A stretch of DNA of 44,586 bases from CAYUQT01 sp964596165 (lineage in GTDB: Bacteria; Planctomycetota; Phycisphaerae; UBA1845; JAFGLZ01): positions 1-44,586 of the forward strand of contig CAZQTW010000053.1 of assembly GCA_964596165.1 (NCBI GenBank), written 5' to 3'. Below are positions 8,063-15,601 of the stretch, one piece after another. Position numbers and translations under genes: made by a program. The notes under the pieces are model-generated. The model did not search any database. It saw only the letters and a list, made by a program, of their open reading frames with translations, and was not told the DNA's origin. Positions within the stretch are counted from its first letter, which is position 1. Each line of letters starts with the position of its first letter.

Positions 8063-8803
8063 ATGAGTGGTGAGGGACCTATTCCGGATGTGTCGGTCGT
8101 GGCGCCCGTGTTCAACGAGGCCGCGTGCATCGAGGATGTTCTTCGCTACTGGAACCGCGTGCTCGACGGCTGGGCTTTGTCCAGCGAAATCGTTTTGGTC
8201 AACGACGGCAGCACGGACGCCACGAAGGACATCCTGAATCGCCTGGTCAACGAGTTTCCCCGGCTTCGTGTGATTCATCGAGAAAAGAACACCGGCTACG
8301 GCGGGGCGCTCTCAGCGGCCATTGGGGAATCGCGGGGGGCCTGGGTCGTCACGCTTGATTCCGACGGGCAGTTCGATCTGGCGGATGCGCCACGCCTGTT
8401 CGATTTCCTCCAAGCCCACAACCTCGATGCGGTGACCGGGCGCCGGGCGCGGAAGAGGGATTCGTTCATGCGGGTGCTGGCCGACCGGATGCTGAACCGG
8501 CTCGTTCGATACATGTTCAAGGTCGATCTGGCCGACACGAATTGCGCGCTGAAGGTCATCCGCGGTTCGCTGGCACGCGAACTGACCATCGAAGCCCGGG
8601 GATTTCCCACGCCCACCGAGATCGTCCTGAAGCTGGCCGTTCGAGGGGCAAGAGTCGGCGAGCAGGTCGTGTCGCACGCCGAACGAAGGGCGGGGGCATC
8701 GAAGCTCACGATCGTTCGAACGGGGCTGGACATGTGGCGCTTCTTGTGGTACTTGCGCCGCAAGATCATACTGTACCGTCGTCGGGTCATCCAAAGGATC
8801 TAG
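8063..8803 (+). CDS. Family 2 glycosyltransferase, dolichyl/polyprenyl-phosphate mannose synthase-like
   Basis: The 246-residue protein is a GT-A fold glycosyltransferase without obvious membrane spans. The N-terminal SVVAPVFNEA, the VNDGSTD motif (47-53), the acceptor-side GYGGALSAAIGESRG and the metal-binding DSD at 99-101 (TLDSDGQFD) are all present. A late RAGASKL stands where family members have a basic acceptor-binding motif. The best family fit is enzymes that charge a polyprenyl phosphate with a hexose; such lipid-linked sugars are the donors of GT-C enzymes, of which four are encoded in this window. The basic C-terminus (YLRRKIILYRRRVIQRI) may touch the membrane. It lies between argJ and a nucleotidyltransferase gene on the same strand. 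The sugar is unknown. Confidence 0.85.
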   Translation: MSGEGPIPDVSVVAPVFNEAACIEDVLRYWNRVLDGWALSSEIVLVNDGSTDATKDILNRLVNEFPRLRVIHREKNTGYGGALSAAIGESRGAWVVTLDSDGQFDLADAPRLFDFLQAHNLDAVTGRRARKRDSFMRVLADRMLNRLVRYMFKVDLADTNCALKVIRGSLARELTIEARGFPTPTEIVLKLAVRGARVGEQVVSHAERRAGASKLTIVRTGLDMWRFLWYLRRKIILYRRRVIQRI

Positions 8804-8826
8804 CTCTTGCCGGAGTGAAGGGACTC

Positions 8827-9762
8827 ATGTCGGACATCACCGGGATCATCCTTGCCGCCGGCAAAGGATCACGGATGCAGCCGTTCAGCGATTACTGTCC
8901 CAAGAGTGCCCTGCCGGTCCTGACCAAACCGATCATCGTTCATCAACTGGAGATGATGCATCGCCTGGGCATCGAGCGTGTCGTCATTGTGGTGGGACAC
9001 TTGGGCTTTCAGGTCGTGACGGCCGTATCGAGCTATCCCATCGCCGGGCAACTCAAGATCGAGTACGTCGATCAGAAGGAAACGCTCGGGATCGCACACG
9101 CCTTGGGCACGCTGGAATCCCGCGTCGATGGGGCGGTCATGATGTTCCTGGGCGACATCTACTTCATCACCGATCGCCTTGATCAGATGATCCAGACGTA
9201 TCGGCTGCCCGACGTGGGCGCCGTGCTGGCCGCCAAGGTGGAGCAGGATCCTCGCGCCATCAGTCGCAATTTCGCCATTTTCGAGGATGAGAAAGGTCGG
9301 GTGCTCCGAGTCGTCGAGAAACCCAGACAAGTCCGCACCAACCTGAAGGGCTGCGGCTTGTACCTGTTTGGACCGGACATCTTCGACGCCATCCGAAGAA
9401 CGCCGCGGACCGCGATGCGCGACGAGTATGAAATCACGAACTCGATTCAAATCCTGATCGAAGACGGCATCGACGTTCGGGCGGCGCGTGTGGTCGACGA
9501 GGATCTCAACCTGACGGTTGCCGGCGATCTTCTGGCGGTCAATCTGGCCGAACTGAAGCGGCTGGGCCGACGACGCCTCGTGGCCGACGGAACCGATATC
9601 CCGTCGAACGTGAGCCTCAATGATTGCACCGTGGGAAGGAAAGTCCGCTTCGAAGGACCCGCCCGACTTGAACGCTGTGTCCTCTTCGATGATGTGGTCG
9701 TCCCGGCGGGTCTGGAGCGGTTCAACTCCATTCTCTTCGGCGACCGGATCATCGCCTGCTGA
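8827..9762 (+). CDS. Sugar-1-phosphate nucleotidyltransferase (RmlA/GalU-type fold)
   Basis: The 311-residue enzyme makes a nucleotide-activated sugar from a sugar-1-phosphate and an NTP. The N-terminal signature ILAAGKGSRMQPF...CPKSALPV carries the NTP-binding glycine loop, Arg and Lys. FLGDIYF (about 103-109) contains the metal-binding Asp, and VVEKP is the usual sugar-site motif. The last 80 residues have short hexapeptide-like repeats (left-handed beta-helix type), seen in long RmlA-like and GlmU-like proteins. The ATG at 8827 has AAGGGA just upstream; the frame is open further left but overlaps the GT2 gene. It starts 23 nt after the GT2 stop. The sugar and nucleotide cannot be fixed from sequence. 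Confidence 0.85.
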   Translation: MSDITGIILAAGKGSRMQPFSDYCPKSALPVLTKPIIVHQLEMMHRLGIERVVIVVGHLGFQVVTAVSSYPIAGQLKIEYVDQKETLGIAHALGTLESRVDGAVMMFLGDIYFITDRLDQMIQTYRLPDVGAVLAAKVEQDPRAISRNFAIFEDEKGRVLRVVEKPRQVRTNLKGCGLYLFGPDIFDAIRRTPRTAMRDEYEITNSIQILIEDGIDVRAARVVDEDLNLTVAGDLLAVNLAELKRLGRRRLVADGTDIPSNVSLNDCTVGRKVRFEGPARLERCVLFDDVVVPAGLERFNSILFGDRIIAC

Positions 9763-9805
9763 GAAGAGCCCGTGACTCGTCGGCGCCTCGGCCGGAGCGC
9801 TCCGC

Positions 9806-10735
9806 TCACATCGATCGCTTACAGGAGTCGATGACTTCGCCCAACCGGTCCGACAACCGACATTGGGGCGAGTAGCCAAGCATACGCCGGGCCTTGGAGA
9901 TGTCGGCCACCGCGTTCCTCAGTTCCTCGGACCTGGCCGGTTCGTGCGTCACACGAGCGTCAGGGCGAATGGCCCGGCGGAGCATCTCGGCGATCCGGCG
10001 AACGGAAGTCGCCGTTCCCGTCCCCACATTGAAGACGTGGCCCACCGCGCCGGTTTCCATGGCCAGCACGTTGGCCCGGACGATGTCGCTGACGTGGACG
10101 AAATCGCGAAGCTGGTTTCCATCCCCGAAAATCACCAGGTCCTGGTTGTCGAGCAAGCGCCGGACGAAGATGGTGATGACACCGACGTAGGGTGTGTAGC
10201 CCTGACGCGGTCCGTAGGTGTTGAAGAATCGGAGAATGACCGGCTCAACACCCAGACGGGGACCCATGAGCAAGACGTACTTTTCCGCCGCCAGCTTGCT
10301 GATGCCGTAGGGTGAAAGGGGCTCCTGAAGATGGGTTTCGGCCACCGGTGAACCGTCGGGAGAATCGGCGTAGACCGCCATGGACGAAGCATAGACAAGT
10401 CGCCGGACGCGCGCCCGCGCCGCCGCTCGAAGAACGGCCAGCGTGCCCATCAGGTTTGTTCGGGCATCGGCTTCAAACTGATCGACCGACCCGCGAATCG
10501 TCACCCGGGCGGCCAGGTGAAAGACGGTGTCGGCCCCATGCATGCCGCGCGACAAGGCCTCTTCGTCCGATACGTCGGCCCGAATGATCTCGCATCGGGT
10601 GTCGACGTTTTCCGGGTTTCCCGTGGAGAAATCGTCGAACAAGCCAACGCGATCGTTACGAGCAAACATCGCATCGCAGAGATGCGAGCCGAGCAACCCC
10701 GCCCCCCCTGTAACCAATACCGTCCGTTCGCTCAT
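9806..10735 (-). CDS. NAD-dependent nucleotide-sugar epimerase/dehydratase (extended SDR)
   Basis: The 309-residue cytoplasmic enzyme belongs to the extended short-chain dehydrogenases such as UDP-glucose 4-epimerase. The NAD-binding GGAGLLG is at 10-16. The catalytic set is Ser117/118 (VYASSMAVY), Tyr143 and Lys147 (SPYGISK). The C-terminal half has the substrate-binding signatures RFFNTYGPRQ and the GDGNQLRDFVHVSDI block typical of UDP-sugar 4-epimerases. The gene overlaps the stop of the upstream membrane glycosyltransferase by four bases (ATGA), so the two are translationally coupled, with GGAGA 8 nt ahead of the ATG. This ties the sugar supply to that glycosyltransferase. The exact substrate is not deducible. 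Confidence 0.88.
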   Translation of the reverse strand: MSERTVLVTGGAGLLGSHLCDAMFARNDRVGLFDDFSTGNPENVDTRCEIIRADVSDEEALSRGMHGADTVFHLAARVTIRGSVDQFEADARTNLMGTLAVLRAAARARVRRLVYASSMAVYADSPDGSPVAETHLQEPLSPYGISKLAAEKYVLLMGPRLGVEPVILRFFNTYGPRQGYTPYVGVITIFVRRLLDNQDLVIFGDGNQLRDFVHVSDIVRANVLAMETGAVGHVFNVGTGTATSVRRIAEMLRRAIRPDARVTHEPARSEELRNAVADISKARRMLGYSPQCRLSDRLGEVIDSCKRSM

Positions 10736-12345
10736 TTGCCTATCTCCGTTCCGGACGATGGGCCCGACGCGGTCGAAGCAGGAACCTCCGACTGCACGGG
10801 AGTGCCCCGCCCTATCGGCCTGTAGACTTCGGCCTTGTCATTCCTGAACACGAGTTCGTACCTCCGATCCATCGCGAGTTGCCATCTCCGACTGAAGAAG
10901 TCCGTCGACTGGTATGTCTTGGGGGCCATCCGGTCGAACACAACCGCCTCGATTCTTCCCTGCCGGAGGTCTTCGATCAGTCCGCGATCGTCGAAGACAC
11001 CCACGTCCGCCATGCCCGTGAACGTACACGTGTCGACGAGGATCGACCGTGGGCAGTGCAGGACCATGTCATTGAACTGACACAGCACGGGGCCGGGCAG
11101 GCCGTTCAGGTAGCCGGACAGGTCTCGGATGAATGTCGCCAGGTTGCGATGTTGGTCCTGTCGAAGCCGGCAGGCTTCCAGGCGTCCCGGGAGTTGAATC
11201 AACGCCGACGAAGCATCGGGCAGATAGCGGACCGTGCCAATGCAGAGAGCGAGCAGCAGCCCCATGCCCGCCGATCGGGCTTCACCGGCATCGGCCGGGC
11301 GGCACAGACACGACCACCATTCGATGAACTGTCTGCCGGTCAGGATGCACGCCAGCGCCAATGGAATCATGTAGTAGTTGACGCTCGAGCCGTCCCGATA
11401 GGTCGATGCGGCCGTTATGATCATGGAAATGCCGAAGGCGATCGTCAGCAGGTCCCACTTTCGTCCGGCGACCTCCATGGAGAACACGTAGAAGGCCACG
11501 GTCATCGGCAGAATGGCCGACCTGACGACCTCAGAGAACATGAAAGGAATGGCCCGCAAGGTGGTGTTTCCTTTCAGCGCTTGAATCGTATTGAGCGAGA
11601 ACATGCCGCGCGTGACCGTTTCCAGCAGGATGGCAACACCGACAATCGCAGCCGCTGCAGTGAGCAGGTATTGTCGGGCCAGACGCCGCCGGCCGGACAG
11701 TTGGAGCCAAACGGCGACGGCCACCGGACCCACAAGTGAGGACTGCTTGTAGAGAAAGGCCAAGAGGAAGAGGACCAGTGAGGCCAACAGATCCACCGAA
11801 CGTTGCGATCGGTGTGCCCATGTCAGGCCGGCCATCGTCAGAAAGCACGCCGGCGCGTCCGCACGGAACGAAAGGTCGAATCTCGCATGCACCCCATCCG
11901 CCGTCAGGAAGATTATCGCCACCATGCAGGCCGTGACCAGACTCGCGACACGATTCTGCTTGAGAAGGTAAAGCATCAGCCCGGCTGTTCCCAGCATCGA
12001 AAGGAGAGAGATCGATCTGCCGATCAGATATAGCCCATCGACGTCGGCACGAACCCACCGCCCGATCCACGCAACGGGTAGGTACAGTGCGGGCCCATAC
12101 CAGGCTGGAACGTAAGGACGGACGCGCCAATCCCCATAGATCGGCCCGGCGTGTTGGACACGACGGGCAACGTACACATTGGCGGCCTCGGGCGAGGTCT
12201 GTTCCCCGGGTTTGGCCAACAAGGTGATCACGGCCAAGATCTTTGCGGCCAGCAAGACCATCAGTGCCGCCAGACAGACGCCGAAGAGAATCAGCACTAT
12301 GTGTCCGGGACGACTCGAAGCTGCGGATGACGAAGTCGTGGGCAT
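10732..12345 (-). CDS. GT-C type membrane glycosyltransferase-like protein, tandem paralog 1
   Basis: The 537-residue protein begins with a short polar N-terminus and a first transmembrane helix (HIVLILFGVCLAALMVLLAAK), and contains about ten hydrophobic segments up to residue 400. A first periplasmic loop with GEQ, YVARRV and a WYGPALYLP segment fits the general layout of GT39/RgtA-like lipid-sugar-using enzymes. The C-terminal 140 residues are soluble and conserved with the neighbour: VLCQ, CPRSILVDT and GVFDD. The start chosen is the ATG at 12345; it gives the same length as the paralog at 12527-14140. The ATGA overlap with the epimerase gene shows coupling. The donor and acceptor are unknown, and the usual acidic pair of PMT enzymes is not clear. 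Confidence 0.72.
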   Translation of the reverse strand: MPTTSSSAASSRPGHIVLILFGVCLAALMVLLAAKILAVITLLAKPGEQTSPEAANVYVARRVQHAGPIYGDWRVRPYVPAWYGPALYLPVAWIGRWVRADVDGLYLIGRSISLLSMLGTAGLMLYLLKQNRVASLVTACMVAIIFLTADGVHARFDLSFRADAPACFLTMAGLTWAHRSQRSVDLLASLVLFLLAFLYKQSSLVGPVAVAVWLQLSGRRRLARQYLLTAAAAIVGVAILLETVTRGMFSLNTIQALKGNTTLRAIPFMFSEVVRSAILPMTVAFYVFSMEVAGRKWDLLTIAFGISMIITAASTYRDGSSVNYYMIPLALACILTGRQFIEWWSCLCRPADAGEARSAGMGLLLALCIGTVRYLPDASSALIQLPGRLEACRLRQDQHRNLATFIRDLSGYLNGLPGPVLCQFNDMVLHCPRSILVDTCTFTGMADVGVFDDRGLIEDLRQGRIEAVVFDRMAPKTYQSTDFFSRRWQLAMDRRYELVFRNDKAEVYRPIGRGTPVQSEVPASTASGPSSGTEIGK

Positions 12346-12526
12346 GTCTACACCCGTGTGGGTCCCGGAGCCGATCCTCTTGCAATTACAACTGCCTCCA
12401 ATCAGCGTCAACCCCTCCGAAGTGAAGAATCGAAGGCACATCCCGCACAATACGTGGGCTCTTGGGGTACTTCAAGCGGCGCGAACGCTGAACGCGGCGG
12501 AGACGAAGCGACCCGGCCGAAGCTGC

Positions 12527-14140
12527 TCATCGCCGGCTTGGACCGTTCTGATGAGGCCTCTGTTCCACCGCCTTGGAGGCCTCCTCCGCTCCCGTCGGCG
12601 AGGGGTGCATCGGTCGATAGATTTCGGCCCACTCCAATCCCGGGACGCGAACCCGGTGATAGCGTTGTGACATCGCCTCGCGCCATCGCCTGCTGAGCAT
12701 GTCGGTGGATTGCCAGGTTGCAGCCGCCAATTGCGGGTTCAACACGATGGCGGCTAGGTCGCCACGTCGAATCTCCTCGATCAACGGCTTGTCGTCAAAC
12801 ACACCGAAATCGGCCATGCTCGTTAGTGTGTAGGTGTCAATTAGAATGGAACGTGGGCAGTACAAGCCCATTTCGTTAATCTGGCACAATACCGGCCCCG
12901 AGAATCCGTTCAGGTAATCCGCCAACCGGCGGAGATTCTCTGCTCGTCGCTGATGCGCCTCTCCGCGTTGCGTGAAGCTGTCCCATCGTTTTGGCAGAGT
13001 GGCCAAGCCAGTTGCTGCTTCGGGGACGTATCGAACCAACGCCAGGACCATCGTCAAGGACAAGACCGGCGCCACTCCCGCATTCATACGGTCTCGCCAC
13101 CAGCGCCCCATCTGTCGCCCACACAGCAGACAAGCCAACGCCAACACCGGCATGTAGTAGTAGACGTTCGATCCATCCCGATAGGTCTGTGCGATCGTGA
13201 TCGGGAGTGATGCCGCAAAAGCAACACTGATAAGGTCCCAGTTCCGCCGCGTGCAGTCGACGATGGCGCCGAAGACGGCCACGGTGAGCGGAAATACCGC
13301 CACTTCGGCGACTCGTGACAGGAGATGCGGAATATTGAACAGCGTCGTGTTGCCCTTCAACGCCGTGACGGTGTTGAGGAAGTACAACCCATGGGTAACG
13401 GCGTTAAGGGAGAGCGAGATGCCCACGAACAGGACTGCGATCAGCACTCCGTAGGTCAGCGATTGTCGCCGGCTTCCCCTGAGCCAAAGCCAGGAAGCCG
13501 CCGCCACCGGGCCGTCAATCGATGACTGCTTGTACATGAATGCCATCAGGAACAAAACGATGGAACCGAACAGATAGGGCCAGCGGTCCGAACGGGTGAG
13601 TACGACGAGCCCCAAGAGGGTGAGAAAGCACTTCGGCGCATCCGGGCGATATGAGATATCGAACCGGACGAAGATGCCGTCCGCCAGGAAGAATGACAAC
13701 CCCGCAACTGTGGAGAGTGCCCAGGACGACCCGTAGTGGTACTTCAGTAGGCAGATGATCAGGCCGGTCGTACCCAGCATCGATAGGAGCGAAATAGACC
13801 GGCCGATCATGAACAGTCCGTGCGTATCGGCACGTATCCATCGGCCAAGGCAGGCTACGGGAAGGTATAAGGCCGGCGAGTACCACGTCATGACGTGGGG
13901 GCGTTCACGCCAATCGCCATAGAGCACCCCCCCTTGTTGAACCCGTCGCGCCGCATAGACATTTGCCGTGGCCGGATAGCTGAGTTCACTGGGCTGCTCA
14001 AACAATGTGGCCGTGTTGAGGATCTTTCCCACCAATAGCACGGCAAGTGCCGCCAGCAGCATACCCAAGAGTATCGAAGGCAGGGAGTGGAAGTTCGAGG
14101 ATGAAACGGGCTGGCCGATTCCGTCGGTCTGTTTTTCCAC
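12527..14140 (-). CDS. GT-C type membrane glycosyltransferase-like protein, tandem paralog 2
   Basis: The 537-residue protein is similar to the product of 10732-12345 along its whole length and has exactly the same length. Shared blocks include ANVYAARRVQ, GRSISLLSMLGT, LKGNTTL, TYRDGS with a Tyr-rich follow-up, and the soluble C-terminal VLCQ...CPRSIL.DT...GVFDD. It has about ten predicted membrane helices. The start is a GTG at 14140 with GAGG 5 nt upstream. A candidate promoter lies at 14241-14269. It is the first gene of the minus-strand set paralog 2, paralog 1, epimerase. About 180 nt separate it from paralog 1. Function is inferred only from the membrane glycosyltransferase-like layout. 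Confidence 0.72.
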   Translation of the reverse strand: MEKQTDGIGQPVSSSNFHSLPSILLGMLLAALAVLLVGKILNTATLFEQPSELSYPATANVYAARRVQQGGVLYGDWRERPHVMTWYSPALYLPVACLGRWIRADTHGLFMIGRSISLLSMLGTTGLIICLLKYHYGSSWALSTVAGLSFFLADGIFVRFDISYRPDAPKCFLTLLGLVVLTRSDRWPYLFGSIVLFLMAFMYKQSSIDGPVAAASWLWLRGSRRQSLTYGVLIAVLFVGISLSLNAVTHGLYFLNTVTALKGNTTLFNIPHLLSRVAEVAVFPLTVAVFGAIVDCTRRNWDLISVAFAASLPITIAQTYRDGSNVYYYMPVLALACLLCGRQMGRWWRDRMNAGVAPVLSLTMVLALVRYVPEAATGLATLPKRWDSFTQRGEAHQRRAENLRRLADYLNGFSGPVLCQINEMGLYCPRSILIDTYTLTSMADFGVFDDKPLIEEIRRGDLAAIVLNPQLAAATWQSTDMLSRRWREAMSQRYHRVRVPGLEWAEIYRPMHPSPTGAEEASKAVEQRPHQNGPSRR

Positions 14141-14240
14141 GTCAGCCTCATTCTTGCGGCGACAAGCAGGCCGACGAGCCGAATGCCTCAGGTCTCGTCG
14201 GGTTGCTCCCTCACCCGGCTCGGCGCCTCATCGCGATCGC

Positions 14241-14269
14241 ATCCTAATATCTTCATGACAGCCGTTCAA
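14241..14269 (-). promoter_or_regulatory. Predicted promoter of the tandem glycosyltransferase genes
   Basis: On the minus strand TTGAAC (14264-14269), a 17-nt spacer and TAGGAT (14241-14246) form a plausible sigma-70 promoter. It lies about 100 nt upstream of the GTG at 14140 and within the divergent intergenic region shared with the SDR gene at 14349. Confidence 0.4.
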
Positions 14270-14348
14270 TCGGAAAAGGGGTTGCGGTGAGCCCAGTGAA
14301 TCGTCATTCTGTTTCTCAGAACCTGATCGCTCCTGGAAAGGCTCTGCG

Positions 14349-15092
14349 ATGGAACTACGTGGCAAGACCGTATTGATTACCGGTGCGAGCAGCGGCATCG
14401 GCGAGGCGCTAGCGGTTCTGCTGGCCAAGGAGGGGTGTCGTCTGCTTCTGGTCGCTCGGCGGGGCGAGGCACTGCAAGCCCTGGCCGACCGAATTCGACC
14501 CGACGCCGCCGATGTGGACGTCTTTGTCGCCGACGTTCGCGATGCCGAACGATGCGCGGCCGCGACGGCGAGGATGGTCGAGAAGTGGGGCCGTGTGGAC
14601 ATAGCCATTCTCTCTGCCGGCGTCGGGACGTTTCAGCGCGTGAACGAGTTTGATGCCTCGACCGCGAATGACATCATCGGCGTCAACGTGACGGGCGTCA
14701 TTAACGGCGTCGCGGCGGTGCTTCCAACCATGATACGTCAACGGACCGGCATGATCGTGGGGATATCCAGCATCGCGGCCCACATCGTCGCCCCCTATTC
14801 GGCGGCTTACTCGGCCAGCAAGGCGGCGGTTTCCACGCTTCTCCGCGGGCTTCAGTTGGGCCTCAAACGTCACGGGGTGAAGATCTTGATCGTGGAACCC
14901 GGTTTCGTGCGAACCCCGATGACGGCAGGCAATAAGCGAATGCCCTTTCTTATGGAAGTCGACGAGGCCGCCCGGCGAATCGTGCGAGCTTTGCGAAGGG
15001 AAAAAGGTCTCATCCGGTTTCCCTGGCTCATGTACGCCATCGTCAAGTGCATGTCGGTCTGGAGGGACGGGTTGGCGCGCCGATGGACGTGA
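14349..15092 (+). CDS. Short-chain dehydrogenase/reductase (classical SDR)
   Basis: The 247-residue oxidoreductase has the nucleotide-binding TGASSGIG at 11-18, ADVRD near 61, catalytic Ser140/141 (GISSIAA), Tyr154 and Lys158 (YSASK). The usual NNAG motif is replaced by LSAG (88-91), so Asn is lost at that structural position. The Arg-rich turn after strand 2 (VARRGE) suggests NADP(H). The C-terminal part contains a hydrophobic segment (FPWLMYAIVKCMSVW) that may sit at the membrane, as in lipid- or steroid-acting SDRs. GGAAAGG precedes the ATG at 8 nt. It is transcribed away from the glycosyltransferase genes. The substrate is unknown. Confidence 0.88.
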   Translation: MELRGKTVLITGASSGIGEALAVLLAKEGCRLLLVARRGEALQALADRIRPDAADVDVFVADVRDAERCAAATARMVEKWGRVDIAILSAGVGTFQRVNEFDASTANDIIGVNVTGVINGVAAVLPTMIRQRTGMIVGISSIAAHIVAPYSAAYSASKAAVSTLLRGLQLGLKRHGVKILIVEPGFVRTPMTAGNKRMPFLMEVDEAARRIVRALRREKGLIRFPWLMYAIVKCMSVWRDGLARRWT

Positions 15093-15139
15093 GGGCGTTC
15101 CCACATCGTGCCCTTCAACACTCGATGACGCGGAGGTTG

Positions 15140-15505
15140 TCAGGAAGGGACCTTCGCCGCCGCTTGCCCGATGCGACCGAAGTACGGCGCCATTCTCGTC
15201 AGGTTGAGGAGATAAAGGACGCCGCCGCTCACGCCTTCGAGCTCAACGGTGCCGAACGGTTCGCATGCGTGACGAATGGTCAGCATCGTGCCCAACTGGC
15301 GGGAACTCAACGCCGGCAGCCCTTCGAGGTCAACCACAAACCGCTTGTCGCGGATTTCGGATTGTCTCCGGTTCAGGAAGAAGGTCAACTCCTCTGTCAG
15401 CGAGATGGGGACCTCCAAAGCCATGGCCCGCGGATCGGCAAATCGAAACCGGACCTGATCCGCTGTGATCTCGACGGTGATCGGCCCTATGTCGGTTGCA
15501 GACAC
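15140..15505 (-). CDS. STAS-domain protein (anti-sigma factor antagonist-like)
   Basis: The 121-residue single-domain protein looks like STAS domains: KRFVVDLEGLPALSSRQLGTMLTIR aligns with the strand, Ser-containing loop and helix that hold the phosphorylated Ser in SpoIIAA-like proteins. VELEGVSGGVLYLLNLTRMAPYF matches the second strand-helix unit. The likely phospho-site is in LSSRQLG. The start chosen is the GTG at 15505, because AGGAGG lies exactly 7 nt upstream; a longer frame reaches a TTG at 15559. It sits about 96 nt after the HEAT-repeat gene on the same strand, so they may share a transcript. No anti-sigma kinase is nearby. Confidence 0.7.
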   Translation of the reverse strand: MSATDIGPITVEITADQVRFRFADPRAMALEVPISLTEELTFFLNRRQSEIRDKRFVVDLEGLPALSSRQLGTMLTIRHACEPFGTVELEGVSGGVLYLLNLTRMAPYFGRIGQAAAKVPS

Positions 15506-15601
15506 GGCAGAACCTCCTGAATAAGGCGAAGTTGCCACGTCCGATCTCGTGCCATTCAATCCGATGGGACAGGTGATCGCAAGCCTGATGTCGTGACTCT
15601 C

